Assembly: GCA_023525975.1 (NCBI GenBank)
Contig: CM042035.1
Location: forward strand, 32,455,001 to 32,519,000
Source of the DNA: Smallanthus sonchifolius
Taxonomy: Eukaryota > Streptophyta > Magnoliopsida > Asterales > Asteraceae
Length of the DNA stretch: 64,000 nt
Direction: 5' to 3'
Position 1 is the first letter of the stretch, and each line of letters starts with the position of its first letter. Positions 44,220 to 55,043 of this stretch are shown here, piece by piece. A program made the translations under genes and the position numbers. Under the pieces are notes generated by a model, which saw nothing but the letters and a program-made list of their open reading frames with translations, did not search any database and had not been told where the DNA came from.

Positions 44220-44746
44220 TGTAGGTCCCGGGGGCCTCGGTCGAGCATAACAGAAGACTGATTAGTGCAATGTGAGACCTGCTCGTTAATTCGTGGGGAG
44301 AACAGATGAAGGAAACGATGGACCAGAGCATATGACCAATAAGAACAGATAAACACGAGAATCGATAATCCATAACAATGTTATCATCACAGATTACATA
44401 CCGAAGGATTATACATCTTTAGTTTAAGCTGAAGGTCCAGGGGTCGGGAGAGCTCATCTTGACCCGACCTCTCTCAAAATCTCACATTCTGTTCTCTGCC
44501 TTTACAAATGAGCCCAACAACTCTATTTATAGGGGCATGAACAACTTCTCATGTGCACTTAACAAGTACGCATGATATTTGGTCTTGCGTACTTATTAAG
44601 TACGCAAGGCAAATGCCTTGTGCACTTGTTAAGTGCGCATGAACAAGTGGTGAACTTGCTAAGTACGCATAAACATTCTCATGCGTACTAGCTGAGTACA
44701 CCGATACATAGAATTTTATCTATAGTTACCAAAACATGCTTCAACA
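44220..44746 (-). repeat. LTR, type A (527 bp), minus strand
   Basis: The reverse complement of the 30883 LTR with roughly 6% change by eye. Only AGTGT (44215-44219) separates it from the plus-strand type B LTR. On the minus strand a purine-rich GATGGAGTC precedes it. Confidence 0.9.
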
Positions 44747-46675
44747 GACTCCATCTTAACTATAGCATCAAATTCTATCTATCACTAACACTGATATTCA
44801 TCAGTTTACAAAGAATATCCTGACAGACTCCCTCTAAACTAATGCTATTACGTGTCTTCTGGCAAAACTTGATCTTCTGGTATTCCACTTGTGATCTTCA
44901 ATTTTTTAATCTTCAATCTTTAAGCTTCAGTCTTTAGTTGTCAAGTGACGACTCCCTCTTAACTGTAGCTATCTTTGTCGACCAACACAAGTGCTTCAAT
45001 AAGAACCAACTAACCCAACACAACTCATTGTAGTTCATACTCTCAGCAGTAACTTCCTCCAATCTGACTTAGACTTCCTCCAAATCAGCTGGCATATGAT
45101 AGAGAGTTTGAATTTTCAATAACCCGCATCAAGATAAACAGCCCCCATAGGAATTCCAAAAAGATAAAATTTAGTCTTTAAACCAGATGTGTCCAACTCT
45201 ATCCTGTATCTTCACGAGTAAACCAAGTTCCCGAAGATGTTCATTTCCAGCTTCCCTTTCAATATAAGCTCCATCTAACTAGACCAGAAACAAGGGATCG
45301 TTTTCTATCCCGTCAGCAAATGATAAAGGTTTTGTCTTCAACTAATAATCCCACGGATATCCGGCTTTATCTTGAAACGATATAATCAAACACAAATTCA
45401 TGTTCAGTAGTGATCATCATGTATCTAATCTTCAACATTCTTCGGTTAAATCTTCATTCCTGGTTAACATCTCCTAATCGGTAACATTCACCACGATGAA
45501 GTCCCATAACTAGGTTGTCTATATGTATTCCGCCCAAATCCCAAATGAGAAATCTAATCTTAACTAAATCACACCAAATCTTGAACACAATCTTGACCAA
45601 TGAACACGAAAAAGAAAAATAAAACAAAAAATATAGTTTACACGAGAAATCATAGTTGAGATTCATGTTACGTTTAAAGTCCTATGAATACTCTTAAAAA
45701 TTTTATCCCCCTCATTTCTCTGTAAACTATGACCAGGTACATCACCGCTTCACCCGATTCCTCAAAAACCACGTCTAGTCAAAACTAGGATTTTATTTCT
45801 TTGCAAAGATGTAATAGCCAAGCTATGGGTTCAAATTGTTATAGTATTCATCCCCTATTAAAGAAGTATCCCGGATACTCGTTGCCTACATTTTCAAGTT
45901 TGAATACGCAAACAATATGATTCAAAGACCCAGAGTAGCACATCTTCACAAATAAATCGAGACCTTTAGCCGATGACGACCCAGTTGTTCAAATTGATTT
46001 AGCAATCATTCCCTATTATAGAAGTATGCAAGATACTCGTAGCCAACATTTTCAGGTTTGAAAAACTTATCAAAATGACAACTGGTATCATCCAGCAAAA
46101 AAATCTCGACCTTGTTTCGCCATGCTATTTTATATACAAATTTCAGTCCCCGAAAAACTAAAATCACTAAATTTTCAAAAATGGCCCGAAACAAGTATAC
46201 AAATGATCTCTAAAAAATACCGACCTTTTTTTATCGAGAGTCTAGTACGTATTTAGTAAGTACACAGACCAAAATAGTCATACGTATTTACCATGTTCGC
46301 AGCCCAACTTTTCATGCGTACATGATAAGTACGCAGAGCAAAAATGCTCTTGCGTATTTGTTTCCATGCATACATGTAAGTACGCATGGTTTGTACATCA
46401 TGCGTACTTGTTCATCAGCAAACTAGCGAACTTGTCTGATCTTTGAGGGAGATTTCAGAAACAGTTGGATTTCTGAAATTGATGTTTCCAAAGGCTTAGT
46501 AATCATATTCTAGCAAACCAGTAGTCTTCCAAACATCAAATGAAGCGATAACGAAGACGAATTTTAGGATTTTGTTCTGAACATGTTGAAACTTTCATAA
46601 GTACGCAGAAGCTAAAATTCGAATCTCGAGCATAAATCAATGAACACCAAGGCTCTGATACCAGTTGTAGGTCCC

Positions 46676-47222
46676 TCCGGGTGGGTGTGTCGGATCGAAA
46701 ACGTGTGAGAGTGTAGCCTAGTAAACAGTTGCGGAATGCCAGTTACTAGGTGGAACAATGTATGAATGAAAGTATGACAATCAACACAAGGATGTACTAA
46801 TAAATACACGGTCTATTGATATCATAGTGTTTCAAACAAGTACATATACAGATGGAAAGACTTCTGGATTGATACTAAACTGATATGTGCGTACTTGTGT
46901 GTGGAAATACATCTGTGTAAAAATGAAACAAAGCTATGCTATATATAGACCTGGGGCATGCGTACTTGGCAAGTACGCATAACCATCCTTTATGCGTACT
47001 TGCTAAGTACGCATGACCATTGTACTTGGCAAATACGCAGGAACTCATCCTTGCGTATTTGTTTAGTACAATATCAAAACAATACAAGTTCAGACATAAA
47101 CAAGACATATTACAACTCGATAAATAAAATACAACACGTACTAAATACATACAAGACTAAAATATATAATAACAAAAGCTTTAGCTCGATCCAGAGTGTC
47201 TGTCACAAAACATGCATCAACA
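46676..47222 (-). repeat. LTR, type B (547 bp), minus strand
   Basis: Partner of 43688-44214. It carries one more paired GCGTACTTGCCAAGTACGC unit than the partner (46960-47020), which accounts for most of the 20-bp length difference. The TATA box is altered to CTATATATAG. Confidence 0.9.
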
Positions 47223-47239
47223 AACATGATATGATTTCT

Positions 47240-47975
47240 TCGGGTTGAACAAATATAGTGGCGAACAAACTTATTTAACCAACACTTCAGGCTTCGGCCC
47301 TTCAAATCCGCCTGTCTACGATTTCCTGGGGTTGACCCAGTACAATGTTACTAATAAAAAATCACAAGACTATCACAAATATGTTGATCAAATTCCAACA
47401 GTTTTTCAACAGTATGTGAAAGATATAAAAGATGTGTTAGTGATGGTAATTGTGGGTTTCGGGCGACAACTTCTGCTCTCGGGTTCAGTGAAGATGAATG
47501 GCTATTAATCCAGAGGCTACTAATTGATGAGATGGTGCAGTTTGAAACACATTATAGAAACGCTTTCCAGGACGAATACAATGAGGTGTTTTCATCCTTA
47601 GAGTGGTCTGGACCTAGTTTTGCGCCACGAAAATACTAGATGATTATGCTAGAGACGGGGGTTGTGATTGCGAACAAGTTTAACGTAATTTTTCATTTCA
47701 TATCTAAAGAAGGTAACAACAGTTCGACATTGTTTCCGCTTTGGAGAGGCCCTGACCAGTTCTCAGATAAAAAGATAATCACAATTGCACTGGTGAATAT
47801 AAATCATTATGTAAATGGTAGAAATGCAAGGAGAGTTTCCAATGGGTTTCACACACAACTTATATATACTGAGTGAAAGAGACACAGCCGAGTGGGAAAA
47901 CGTATTTAAATCACGTCAAAAGCTTTATAAAGATTGGGTAGCAAAATATGCTAAATATGTAGTTGTAAATTAATT
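47240..47975 (+). pseudogene. OTU-like cysteine protease fragment (MULE-associated type)
   Basis: The first frame (47245-47440) reads PVYDFLGLTQYNV ... KDIKDV. A shift leads to DGNCGFRATTSALGFSEDEW, with the catalytic Asp (47442) and Cys (47451) of OTU proteases. 47640-47800 continues to NINHYV, with the catalytic His at 47805. Frames change at about 47440, 47637 and 47815. OTU enzymes cleave ubiquitin chains; this version is common beside plant Mutator-like transposases. No transposase is adjacent. The copia complex ends just upstream at 47222. Confidence 0.7.
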
Positions 47976-48441
47976 TTTTATTTATTAATGAATTTGATTG
48001 TTTATTTTCTTATTTAAAATTTATTTATTTGTTAGTGAAATATTTAATGTTGTTATAATTTTCTTTTGAGTTTTACATATAATTTTTTTTTAAAAAAATA
48101 GTTAACTTAAATTAGAAAAAAAGAATAATAGTTAACTTAAATTTTAAAAAAATTATATTAAGTTTGTATACAAAATTTAGAATAAAATAAAAAACAAAGA
48201 AACCAAATAATAATTGGCAAAATTTAGAGTAAAAAACTAAAAATTAGTTAACTTAAATTAAAAAAGACTTATTTGACGTCTTTAATGATGTATGACCATC
48301 ATGGGTAAAAACAAATAAGTCATCTCAAATGGTGTAAAATGCTTAATATGAGGGTGTATGAATCATGTTTCACTTATGCTTTAAAGGAGGGCATATTAAT
48401 GGGGCTGCATGGAGAATACTAGAATAGTACCAATTTATACT

Positions 48442-48872
48442 TCTATACTATATAATAAATAAAGTTTTGTCGTGTCACGTGTCGCCTACATAATCATTCT
48501 TATCATTTTTTTACCGCATCTCTCTCTTATTAAATACGCCTTTATCTTTTCATAATATATTTTTAAAGAAAATAGTAATTATATTAATAAAACACATTTA
48601 TTTTAAATTATCGCTTATTATAAGAAACTTTGAAATCTAATTATGTAATTTATATTTTCAATCAAATAGTAAATGAAAGTCAAATTATATTAAATAGTAA
48701 TTAACGTATTTTTGAAACCCAATTATATATTAATTTTTACATATTTTGAATTTTGTTTTTTATACTTAATATATGTAATACATTTTTACACCTGTAAAAT
48801 ATACATAAAAATTTAAGAATTTTATTTATTGATATTTTTCACCATGTATTTATTACACGGGTTCTAAGCTAG
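48442..48872 (+). mobile_element. Small non-autonomous Helitron-like element, copy 2
   Basis: TCTATACTATATAATAAA at the left and TTATTACACGGGTTCTAAGCTAG at the right resemble plant Helitron ends. The body is similar to 24463-24886. The flanking bases (T and C) do not fit the A/T rule, so the borders may have mutated. Confidence 0.6.
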
Positions 48873-48954
48873 CGAATAAAAAAAAAGAGGTAAGGAGTAT
48901 ATGGGGGTTCGAAGGAAGTACAATAATCATAATGACGAAATTGTGGGATTAATT

Positions 48955-49245
48955 TGTTGGACGTGTAGGCTCTTTAGGGGGTAGCTGGCCCTAATAGGCC
49001 CTGCATGTATTTGGTCTAACTTGGTGATTAAGTTAAAAATTCTAATTAGTTATCTATTTATACTCTGCTTATGTAATTGTAATATTTGAGCACCTAATAA
49101 TAAAAGAGGAATCCTAGTTGCACCCGTGGACGTAGGTCACTTTGGCCGAACCATGTTACATCTTGTGTCTTTTACTGCTTTCTACTTCAATTGTTGTGCA
49201 TGTGTGTGTTTGTTTCCGCTGCATTACCAACTCTGATTCCTAACA
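48955..49245 (+). repeat. Tork/Tnt1-type copia LTR (solo or fragment)
   Basis: TGTTGGACGTG at the left, TATTTATACTCTGC near 49050, AATAAAAGAGGAATCC, then CACCCGTGGACGTAGG ... GGCCGAACCATGT, a typical U5 of Tork-type LTRs, ending near CCTAACA. No primer-binding site or matching flanks were found; the right edge is approximate. Confidence 0.6.
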
Positions 49246-50581
49246 TACTGTTGCAGTTTTAGCGATGACGTGTGGTATATTGAGTCTTCATATGGTGACA
49301 CTGAGCATTAATTCTGGAAAAGTTGCAATGGTCAGTCCATCAGCAGCCAAATGTGGATCAAAAATGGGATTTTGATGTTTATAAAGGGATGGAAATCAAT
49401 GATGCTCAAGGATCTGGTGATGATCTTGAAAGGTTTATTATGGATTAAAGTTGTTTAAGGAAGGGGTACATGATGAATATGCTATTCACCTTTTGAATAA
49501 TTGCAATAATAGTGAAAAAAAGTGGTGTTAGACTGTTAGATGGATTGTTTCTATGGAAGTCAAAAATCAACACCTTCTAGAAGTCAACAGATGAATTTGG
49601 TCTGCAGAAATTAAAGGTCATCTGCTCTTTGAAGTCGATAATAATTGGACAAATTCAACAGGATTTAAAAGCCAAAGATATCCAATAGTCAACAGCAGGT
49701 CAATGCCTATGATAATAAAAAGTCAACTGCGTTCCATAATAAATAGTTGGAAGCTGTTAATTGCTTTAAATAGCTGTCTGCATCCTTGAATCAAGTTCTA
49801 GAGAATGATTACTATGATTAGTAGCCAAAAAGTCAATCATGTTAAAGAAGTCAAAGCTGGTATAAATGTCATTGGTGCCCAAACAGTTTTTTTTACAATA
49901 ACTTTCATAAGCCAAAAGCAAACCAGAGGCTTGACAATAGAACAACATAGTGTTCAAAACAAGTGCAGACCAAGCAAATGCACCCCCATACAAACCAAAT
50001 CAGAACAGTAAAAAAAATAAAATACAACTTAAATTTTAAACGAGCACCAGTCTTGCCATTACAAAGAGCTCATATTAGCCCTATTTTTTATCCAAAGGTA
50101 CCCAAGAACCTTGATTTCTTCAACAAATTTTGCTGTAAACAGTCAATATTGGGCAATGGATAACTATAGATAATTGGGTTACTGATGGGTGCTGGACATA
50201 ACTGATTTTATTCGACTTTGAGGTGGCGGTTACAAAGTTGGTTACATTGTTGTTGGATAGATTTTACTGTTCTCCTTATTGGGCCTTATTTGGGCTTAAC
50301 TGGGGACATTGTCTAAATCTTGGATTTGAGTTTTAGATACCTTGGATCGGGCCTATGTGGCATTATCTGTAAGTCCCAAATTTAGGTTTTTTTTTGGGTC
50401 GGTTTGTTCTTGGGGTAATATCCCGGGATGGATCGTTGCCTACAATTTTGTACTCATTGATTCTTTATTAATAAAATTTGTCGGTGTACTGTTCTCCTTT
50501 ACCCAAAAACAGGTGGCGGTTGAAGCATGTCAGTTTTTTAGTATAGATTAAAACATGTTGGGTCGGGTCGAGTTGACACAT
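49246..50581. other. Unassigned DNA
   Basis: AGTCAAC-type words recur at 49555-49860. A T-rich end with AATAAAATTT (near 50470) and TTTACCCAAAAACA could be a LINE tail. No gene is supported. Confidence 0.35.
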
Positions 50582-50797
50582 ACTTTTTTGTCCATTTAAA
50601 AAATCATAACTAGCTAATGCATTAATTATGATTACAAAAGTAGTGTAACAAATAATAATCTATGCTTTTGACTAAAATGAATTAGAAATACTTTTTTTGT
50701 CCATTTAAAAAGTCATAACTAGTTAATGCATTAACTATGATTACAAAAATAGTGTAACAAATAATAATCTATGCTTTTGATTGAAATGAATTAGAAT
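50582..50797. repeat. Tandem duplication of about 108 bp
   Basis: 50582-50689 and 50690-50797 are nearly the same (ACTTTTTTTGTCCATTTAAA ... CTATGCTTTTGA ... ATGAATTAGAA), with a handful of substitutions. AT-rich, non-coding. Confidence 0.8.
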
Positions 50798-50945
50798 TAG
50801 GAGGTTGTATGCATTTAAAAGTAAAAACAAACTTTGGGTGACTTTCAACTTGTTCAACCAGCTCCCTTTTGGTTAAATCTTTTAGTTTGACCTGTTTGAT
50901 TACTTTCAACAGCTGGGGGCACGACACTCATATAGTCATATTGAT

Positions 50946-51560
50946 TTTTTTATGAGGCGAGGAGATCGCAACGAATGGATGGACTGCAAGGTTATCCTAG
51001 GGGAGACGGTAGTGGCTCAGCATAGACTCTTGGTGCCAGATATAACCTTGAGAAAGAGACCAATGGAGAGGAAGAAGATTTATAAACCAAGGAACAGATG
51101 GGGAAACTTAAAGGACGAGAAAATTGCAGTTTTCAAGGATAAGGTCCTCTCAGGAGCAGCAATTGGACTGTGTGGAGACGCAAATCATATGTGGGAAAAC
51201 ATGGCGAGCACAATGACTATGGTAGCAAAGGAGACTCTCGGAGTTTCTACCCGAGTAGAAAATGGGCATAAGGAGTCCTGGTGGCGGAGTGAGGACGTGC
51301 AATGCAAAGTAAGGACCAAACAAGGGGCTTTTAGGGATTTCTTCAGATGCACCGATGTGGAAGAGAAAGCGAGATTGAAGGAGAGATATAAAGAGGCAAA
51401 GAGAGAGACAAAGAAGGTTGTGAGTCTCTCTAGGTGAAACCTCTTTATCACACTGTGGTAGAGATAAGGTTTGCCATCATCTCACCCTCCCTAGACCCTA
51501 CCAATAGCTACGCTATGGGTGGAAATTTACTAGGTGTGTTAGTATTAGTTTTTTAATTTT
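50946..51560 (+). pseudogene. RTE-type LINE: endonuclease-RT linker joined to a 3' tail
   Basis: The frame 50952-51437 reads DCKVILGETVVAQHRLLVPD, then PRNRWGNLKD, then ESWWRSEDVQ, then KRETKKVV, a linker found between endonuclease and RT in plant RTE LINEs. Directly after its stop comes GTGAAACCTCTTT, GTAGAGATAAGGTTTGCC and CTCCCTAGACCC, the 3' tail shared by RTE LINEs and Au-type SINEs. The whole RT domain is missing between them. Confidence 0.65.
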
Positions 51561-51574
51561 AATTTGACATGTTT

Positions 51575-51880
51575 GATATAAACTAAACCCGTCCAAAAGC
51601 GGATATGTTGAAATTGTCACCTAGAGGTTCGACCGATGGATCACTCCATTTAAATCAAGGGTGAAACTACCTTGATCATTACTTCTTGTGCAGAACCTTG
51701 AATATCAATACTAAAGTCTAACAAATATGCTATCATGCTAAACCTTTCAGATTCTATCTTAAAGCCTGTTAATAATACTACTCTGCAATATTAAACATAA
51801 AATTTTAGATTATAACTTAAAACCAATTAACTAGCAATAAGTGAGATGACAAAATCACGCACCTTTGTATCAAGAAAACA
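51575..51880. other. Unassigned AT-rich DNA downstream of the PPR pseudogene
   Basis: It lies 3' of the PPR stop region on the minus strand, and could hold the old 3' UTR. Nothing else is seen. Confidence 0.35.
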
Positions 51881-52519
51881 TTAGTGACACCAAGAAAACC
51901 TGTGTTCTGCAAAACTCAAAATTCGAAGCACGCCCACAATCTCTTCAGTTCTAGGATGAGAAATTCTGCCAACAGTAAACTTCTCAGCCGTTCCTTTAAC
52001 TTCAATCAAACTATGGCCCGGTTCCTTCTTCATCAAGCTATCTTTCAACTGTTTTCTTGCCTCTGCTACACCATCCCACATATTCTCTGAAGCATAAAGA
52101 TTTGACAATAACACATAAGGTGAAGCAGAAACTTTGTGAATCTTCAAAAAACGCTCAGTCGTGCGCTTACCCATAACAAGATCACCGTGCATCCAAGAAC
52201 CACGGGGTTTTGTTCGAAACAATATCTTTCCATATACTCTTCAGCCTTTTTTACCCTTCGTGCTCGGCCTAGCAAGTCAACTATGCAAGATACATGGTCA
52301 ACGTTTGGAGCAATGCCATAAGTTTCCTGCATCGCGTTGAAGTAAAACTTACCCTTTCATACAAGTCCCATGTGATTCAAAGTGGCTAAAAGCGCGATAA
52401 ATGTGACAGAATCAGGTTTCATTCCTAATTTAGTCATTCGGTCGAATAATCCAAGTGCTTGTTTACCATACCCATGATTAGCAAATCCAACCATGAGGGT
52501 GTTCCATGAAACAAGATTA
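51881..52519 (-). pseudogene. PPR protein, C-terminal part (PPR plus E/E+ motifs)
   Basis: On the minus strand: HNLVSWNTLMVGFANHGYGK ... GMKPDSVTFIALLATL (L-type PPR), GIAPNVDHVSCIVDLLGRA, KAEEYMERY, then the E motif (SPYVLLSNLYASENMWD) and E+ (MKKEPGHSLIEVKGTAEKFTVG). PLS-class PPR proteins of this sort usually act in RNA editing in chloroplasts or mitochondria. A stop (near 52355) and frame changes near 52235 and 52150 break it. There is no DYW domain. The 5' remainder lies at 61952-62403, across an inserted Athila element. Confidence 0.8.
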
Positions 52520-53730
52520 TGAGGCCTATAAATAGAAGGCTTGATTTCTTCATTACACACACCAATCCAGAGAAAAATAACAATCAAGAAGAGAGCATTA
52601 TCGTAGTTAGAGTAGAGAGTAGAGGGGCTCTTCCTCCTTGTTTCACAATAGGGGAGCCTACGAAACTCATCATTACGCTAGTCTTTATGGCCATTCGTGG
52701 CTAAAACTTCTTTGTATTGCTAGGGTGAAGATGATGTTTGGTGTTAATGAAGTGGTATGTTTATGTCTTTAACTATTTCGTTCTCAAAAACCATCTTTTG
52801 ATGGGCTTTTATTATTGTCTAAATCCGTCTTTATATTTGTGAGTGTCTTGATTTTTAAAGAGTAAGATCGTAAAACCCTTTTTAATGAAACTTCCTTTGA
52901 AACTCGTACGTCTTTATACGAGCAGAGATTGATAAGCCAAAGGCTTGGTCTATACTTCTAAGACTGTACGTCTTTATACGAGATTATTATGCGACCAAGA
53001 ATTGGTGAACTCATGTTGGGAACGGTACGTCTTTATACTTGGTCCCATTGTTACACCGCCTCCCGATGAGCAAAATATAATCACCTATTTAACTTTAATA
53101 TAAAGCATTTTGAGTATGATCTCTTTAACCAACCCAAAGATGACGATTTGATGGGTTGGGGGTAAATGTTGTCACTAACGGGAGGCACTACCACTTTTTA
53201 AAGAATATAATTTGCAAATCAAATGTAGTGAGGACGAGGCTCTAGCGGTGTCCGGGGTCACAAGTTTGTAGTAGTCATACCACTGAATTTGTTAACTTAA
53301 CATTATCAAGTTCCAAGCTGATTCGAATCCCGAAGCAATACATTTCGTAATCTGGTCATTTTCGCTTTATTTACTTTTATGCTATTTAGCATTCTGCTAG
53401 TTACATTTCTGTTACACACTTCACGCACATTTTTACTTTTATGTTATTTACTTTACCGTCATTTACTTTTCTGTTCCACAAGCACACAAAACCCACTCAC
53501 TAATTAATCCGGCTAAACGATAACAAAAGTTGAGTATTGGAACTCAACTGTGTCCACTGGTTCGATACTTGGTTCTTACCTAACTATATTACGATGCGAT
53601 AGGTACACTTGCCTATTGTGTGTGTTTTAAGTTAACGTAACTATCATTTTATAAATTTAAAACCTGATCTTGTGAAATCATCCTAAAATATATTTACCTA
53701 TATTTTTACTATATTGAAACAAACACATCA
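52520..53730 (+). repeat. 5' LTR, left end deleted
   Basis: It begins at TGAGGCCTATAAATAG, which matches 60722 onward in the 3' LTR, so TATA and the rest are present but the upstream U3 with the palindrome units is gone. It ends AAACACATCA at 53730. Confidence 0.85.
52905..53039 (+). repeat. Three spaced copies of CGTACGTCTTTATACG
   Basis: Copies at 52905, 52965 and 53024 (the last altered), about 60 bases apart, downstream of TATA; matching copies lie at 61127, 61187 and 61246 in the 3' LTR. CGTA and TACG form short inverted ends of each unit. Confidence 0.6.
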
Positions 53731-53736
53731 AGTTTT

Positions 53737-53755
53737 TTGTGCCGTTTCCGGGGAC
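53737..53755 (+). other. Primer-binding site (Asp tRNA type, altered)
   Basis: TTGTGCCGTTTCCGGGGAC, six bases after the LTR, resembles the Athila site TGGCGCCGTTGCCGGGGA with about three changes. Confidence 0.75.
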
Positions 53756-53828
53756 ACGGTGATTTCAGGAAAAATTAGAGTTAACGAATTAGCCTTTTGT
53801 TTACAAGAAGAGTTTTCACAAAAATAAA

Positions 53829-54281
53829 ATGGATTCATATAACGAAAATTTTACCCAAGAAGAATTCTTCAGATTAGATGGGAATTTCTCAGATTCATGG
53901 TGCGAGTTATGTGGAGGATCACACTACGCTGAGGAGTGTTATCTTTTCGTATGGCGCCCTATGGATCATGAGATGAATCTCCACCCAACACCATTTGAAG
54001 AAATGCTTCCTTCCCCACCTCCATCGGTAGACATGGATTGTGTCTTTCATGAACCAAATCCTTGGAAACCAGACAAATTATTCCGTAATCTAGAGGAAAT
54101 AAAGAATCAAATCATTCAACTCTATGCTACAGAACCGCATGAAGATCCGTCTGAAATGCTTGATCACCGACTAGGTAATGAAGACAACCAGACATCGCAA
54201 GAACAGAACGTAGAGGTAGTAACCATGATTCCTATAGATGATATGGGAGATATCTACGAAGATAACATAGTAAGGGCTTAA
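53829..54281 (+). CDS. Short gag-derived ORF with zinc knuckle, 150 aa
   Basis: An intact frame shortly after the primer-binding site: MDSYNENFTQEEFF, a CCHC-like CELCGGSHYAEEC at about residues 25-37, then an acidic Pro-rich part. Athila Gag is normally several hundred residues with a retrotransposon-gag domain before the knuckle; that domain is absent, so I take this as an internally deleted gag. Whether it makes a product is unknown. Confidence 0.6.
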   Translation: MDSYNENFTQEEFFRLDGNFSDSWCELCGGSHYAEECYLFVWRPMDHEMNLHPTPFEEMLPSPPPSVDMDCVFHEPNPWKPDKLFRNLEEIKNQIIQLYATEPHEDPSEMLDHRLGNEDNQTSQEQNVEVVTMIPIDDMGDIYEDNIVRA

Positions 54282-54299
54282 ATCATACAAGAAACCTTG

Positions 54300-54992
54300 G
54301 AACCACCAAGATTAGAAAAGTAGTTCAAACGTTTTCAGCCCTTACTAAATCAAATTCAGTTAAATCTACCATACGAGCTCTTCCTCTATAAGATGCCTTC
54401 CCATGCAAAATTCCTCAAAGATATGTTGACCAACCGTGAGAAAATGGAAGAACGCCCCCAAATCACGTTGAATGAAGAATCCTCAACCATTATGAGAGGA
54501 AGGAAACCTCCTGACCAATTTATGATTTCATGTCTTATAGGCGACTCAATTTAAGGCAACGCCATTGCAGATCTGCATATTGGCGTAAACATCCTACCAG
54601 GCGCCGTATTTAACAAGATGAACCTCAAGAAACTCCAACCCACAAAATTAGAACTGTGTGTAACCAATAGAACGGTTCACTGTCTAAAGGGAATCGCTGA
54701 AGATGTGCTCATCAAGATTAATGAATTTGTTTTTCTAGTGGATTTTGTGGTAGTTGATATAATTGGAGGAACACGTAGTCCTCTTATTTTGGGGAGACCA
54801 TTCCTCAATACAGCTCTCGCCCTCATCGATGTTTGGGGAGGAAGACTAGCGTTGAGCGTTCAACGAGAACGAATTACTTTCGATCTTAAGAAGGCCATGA
54901 AGCGACCAAGCTGTCACGACTATCTTGCTTTCCTATTCGACGATTTCGACTATCTTGTAGGATACTACATGCATGACGTCTTAGGAAAGTAG
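54300..54992 (+). pseudogene. Athila aspartic protease region
   Basis: FKRFQPLLNQIQLNLPYEL ... FLKDMLTN leads to ISCLIGDSI, a stop at 54552, then ADLHIGVNILP where the family has ADLGASVNLMP, so the D-G-A/S motif is lost. The downstream LILGRPFLNTALALIDVWGG is well kept. Not catalytic as it stands. Confidence 0.8.
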
Positions 54993-55043
54993 GATGAATG
55001 GCCAGCTGAAGAACACGAGGAATATCTAGTTTGTGAAGGGTTC

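Larger units (their letters stand above)
44220..47222 (-). mobile_element. Short non-autonomous copia element, LTRs of two types, minus strand
   Basis: On the minus strand: LTR type B (47222-46676), primer-binding site (46674-46661, ACTGGTATCAGAGCC), about 1.9 kb of non-coding internal DNA with a repeat cluster (46430-46250), several GAGGGAGTC-type purine tracts (near 44957, 44847 and 44757) and LTR type A (44746-44220). It has no gag or pol, so it would have relied on proteins from a relative. Confidence 0.75.

Noticed and set aside
39715..47050. CRISPR-like or satellite array from the repeated GCGTACTT words
   Set aside because: Spacing is irregular, units are inverted pairs, and clusters sit at fixed places in LTR elements of a plant genome.
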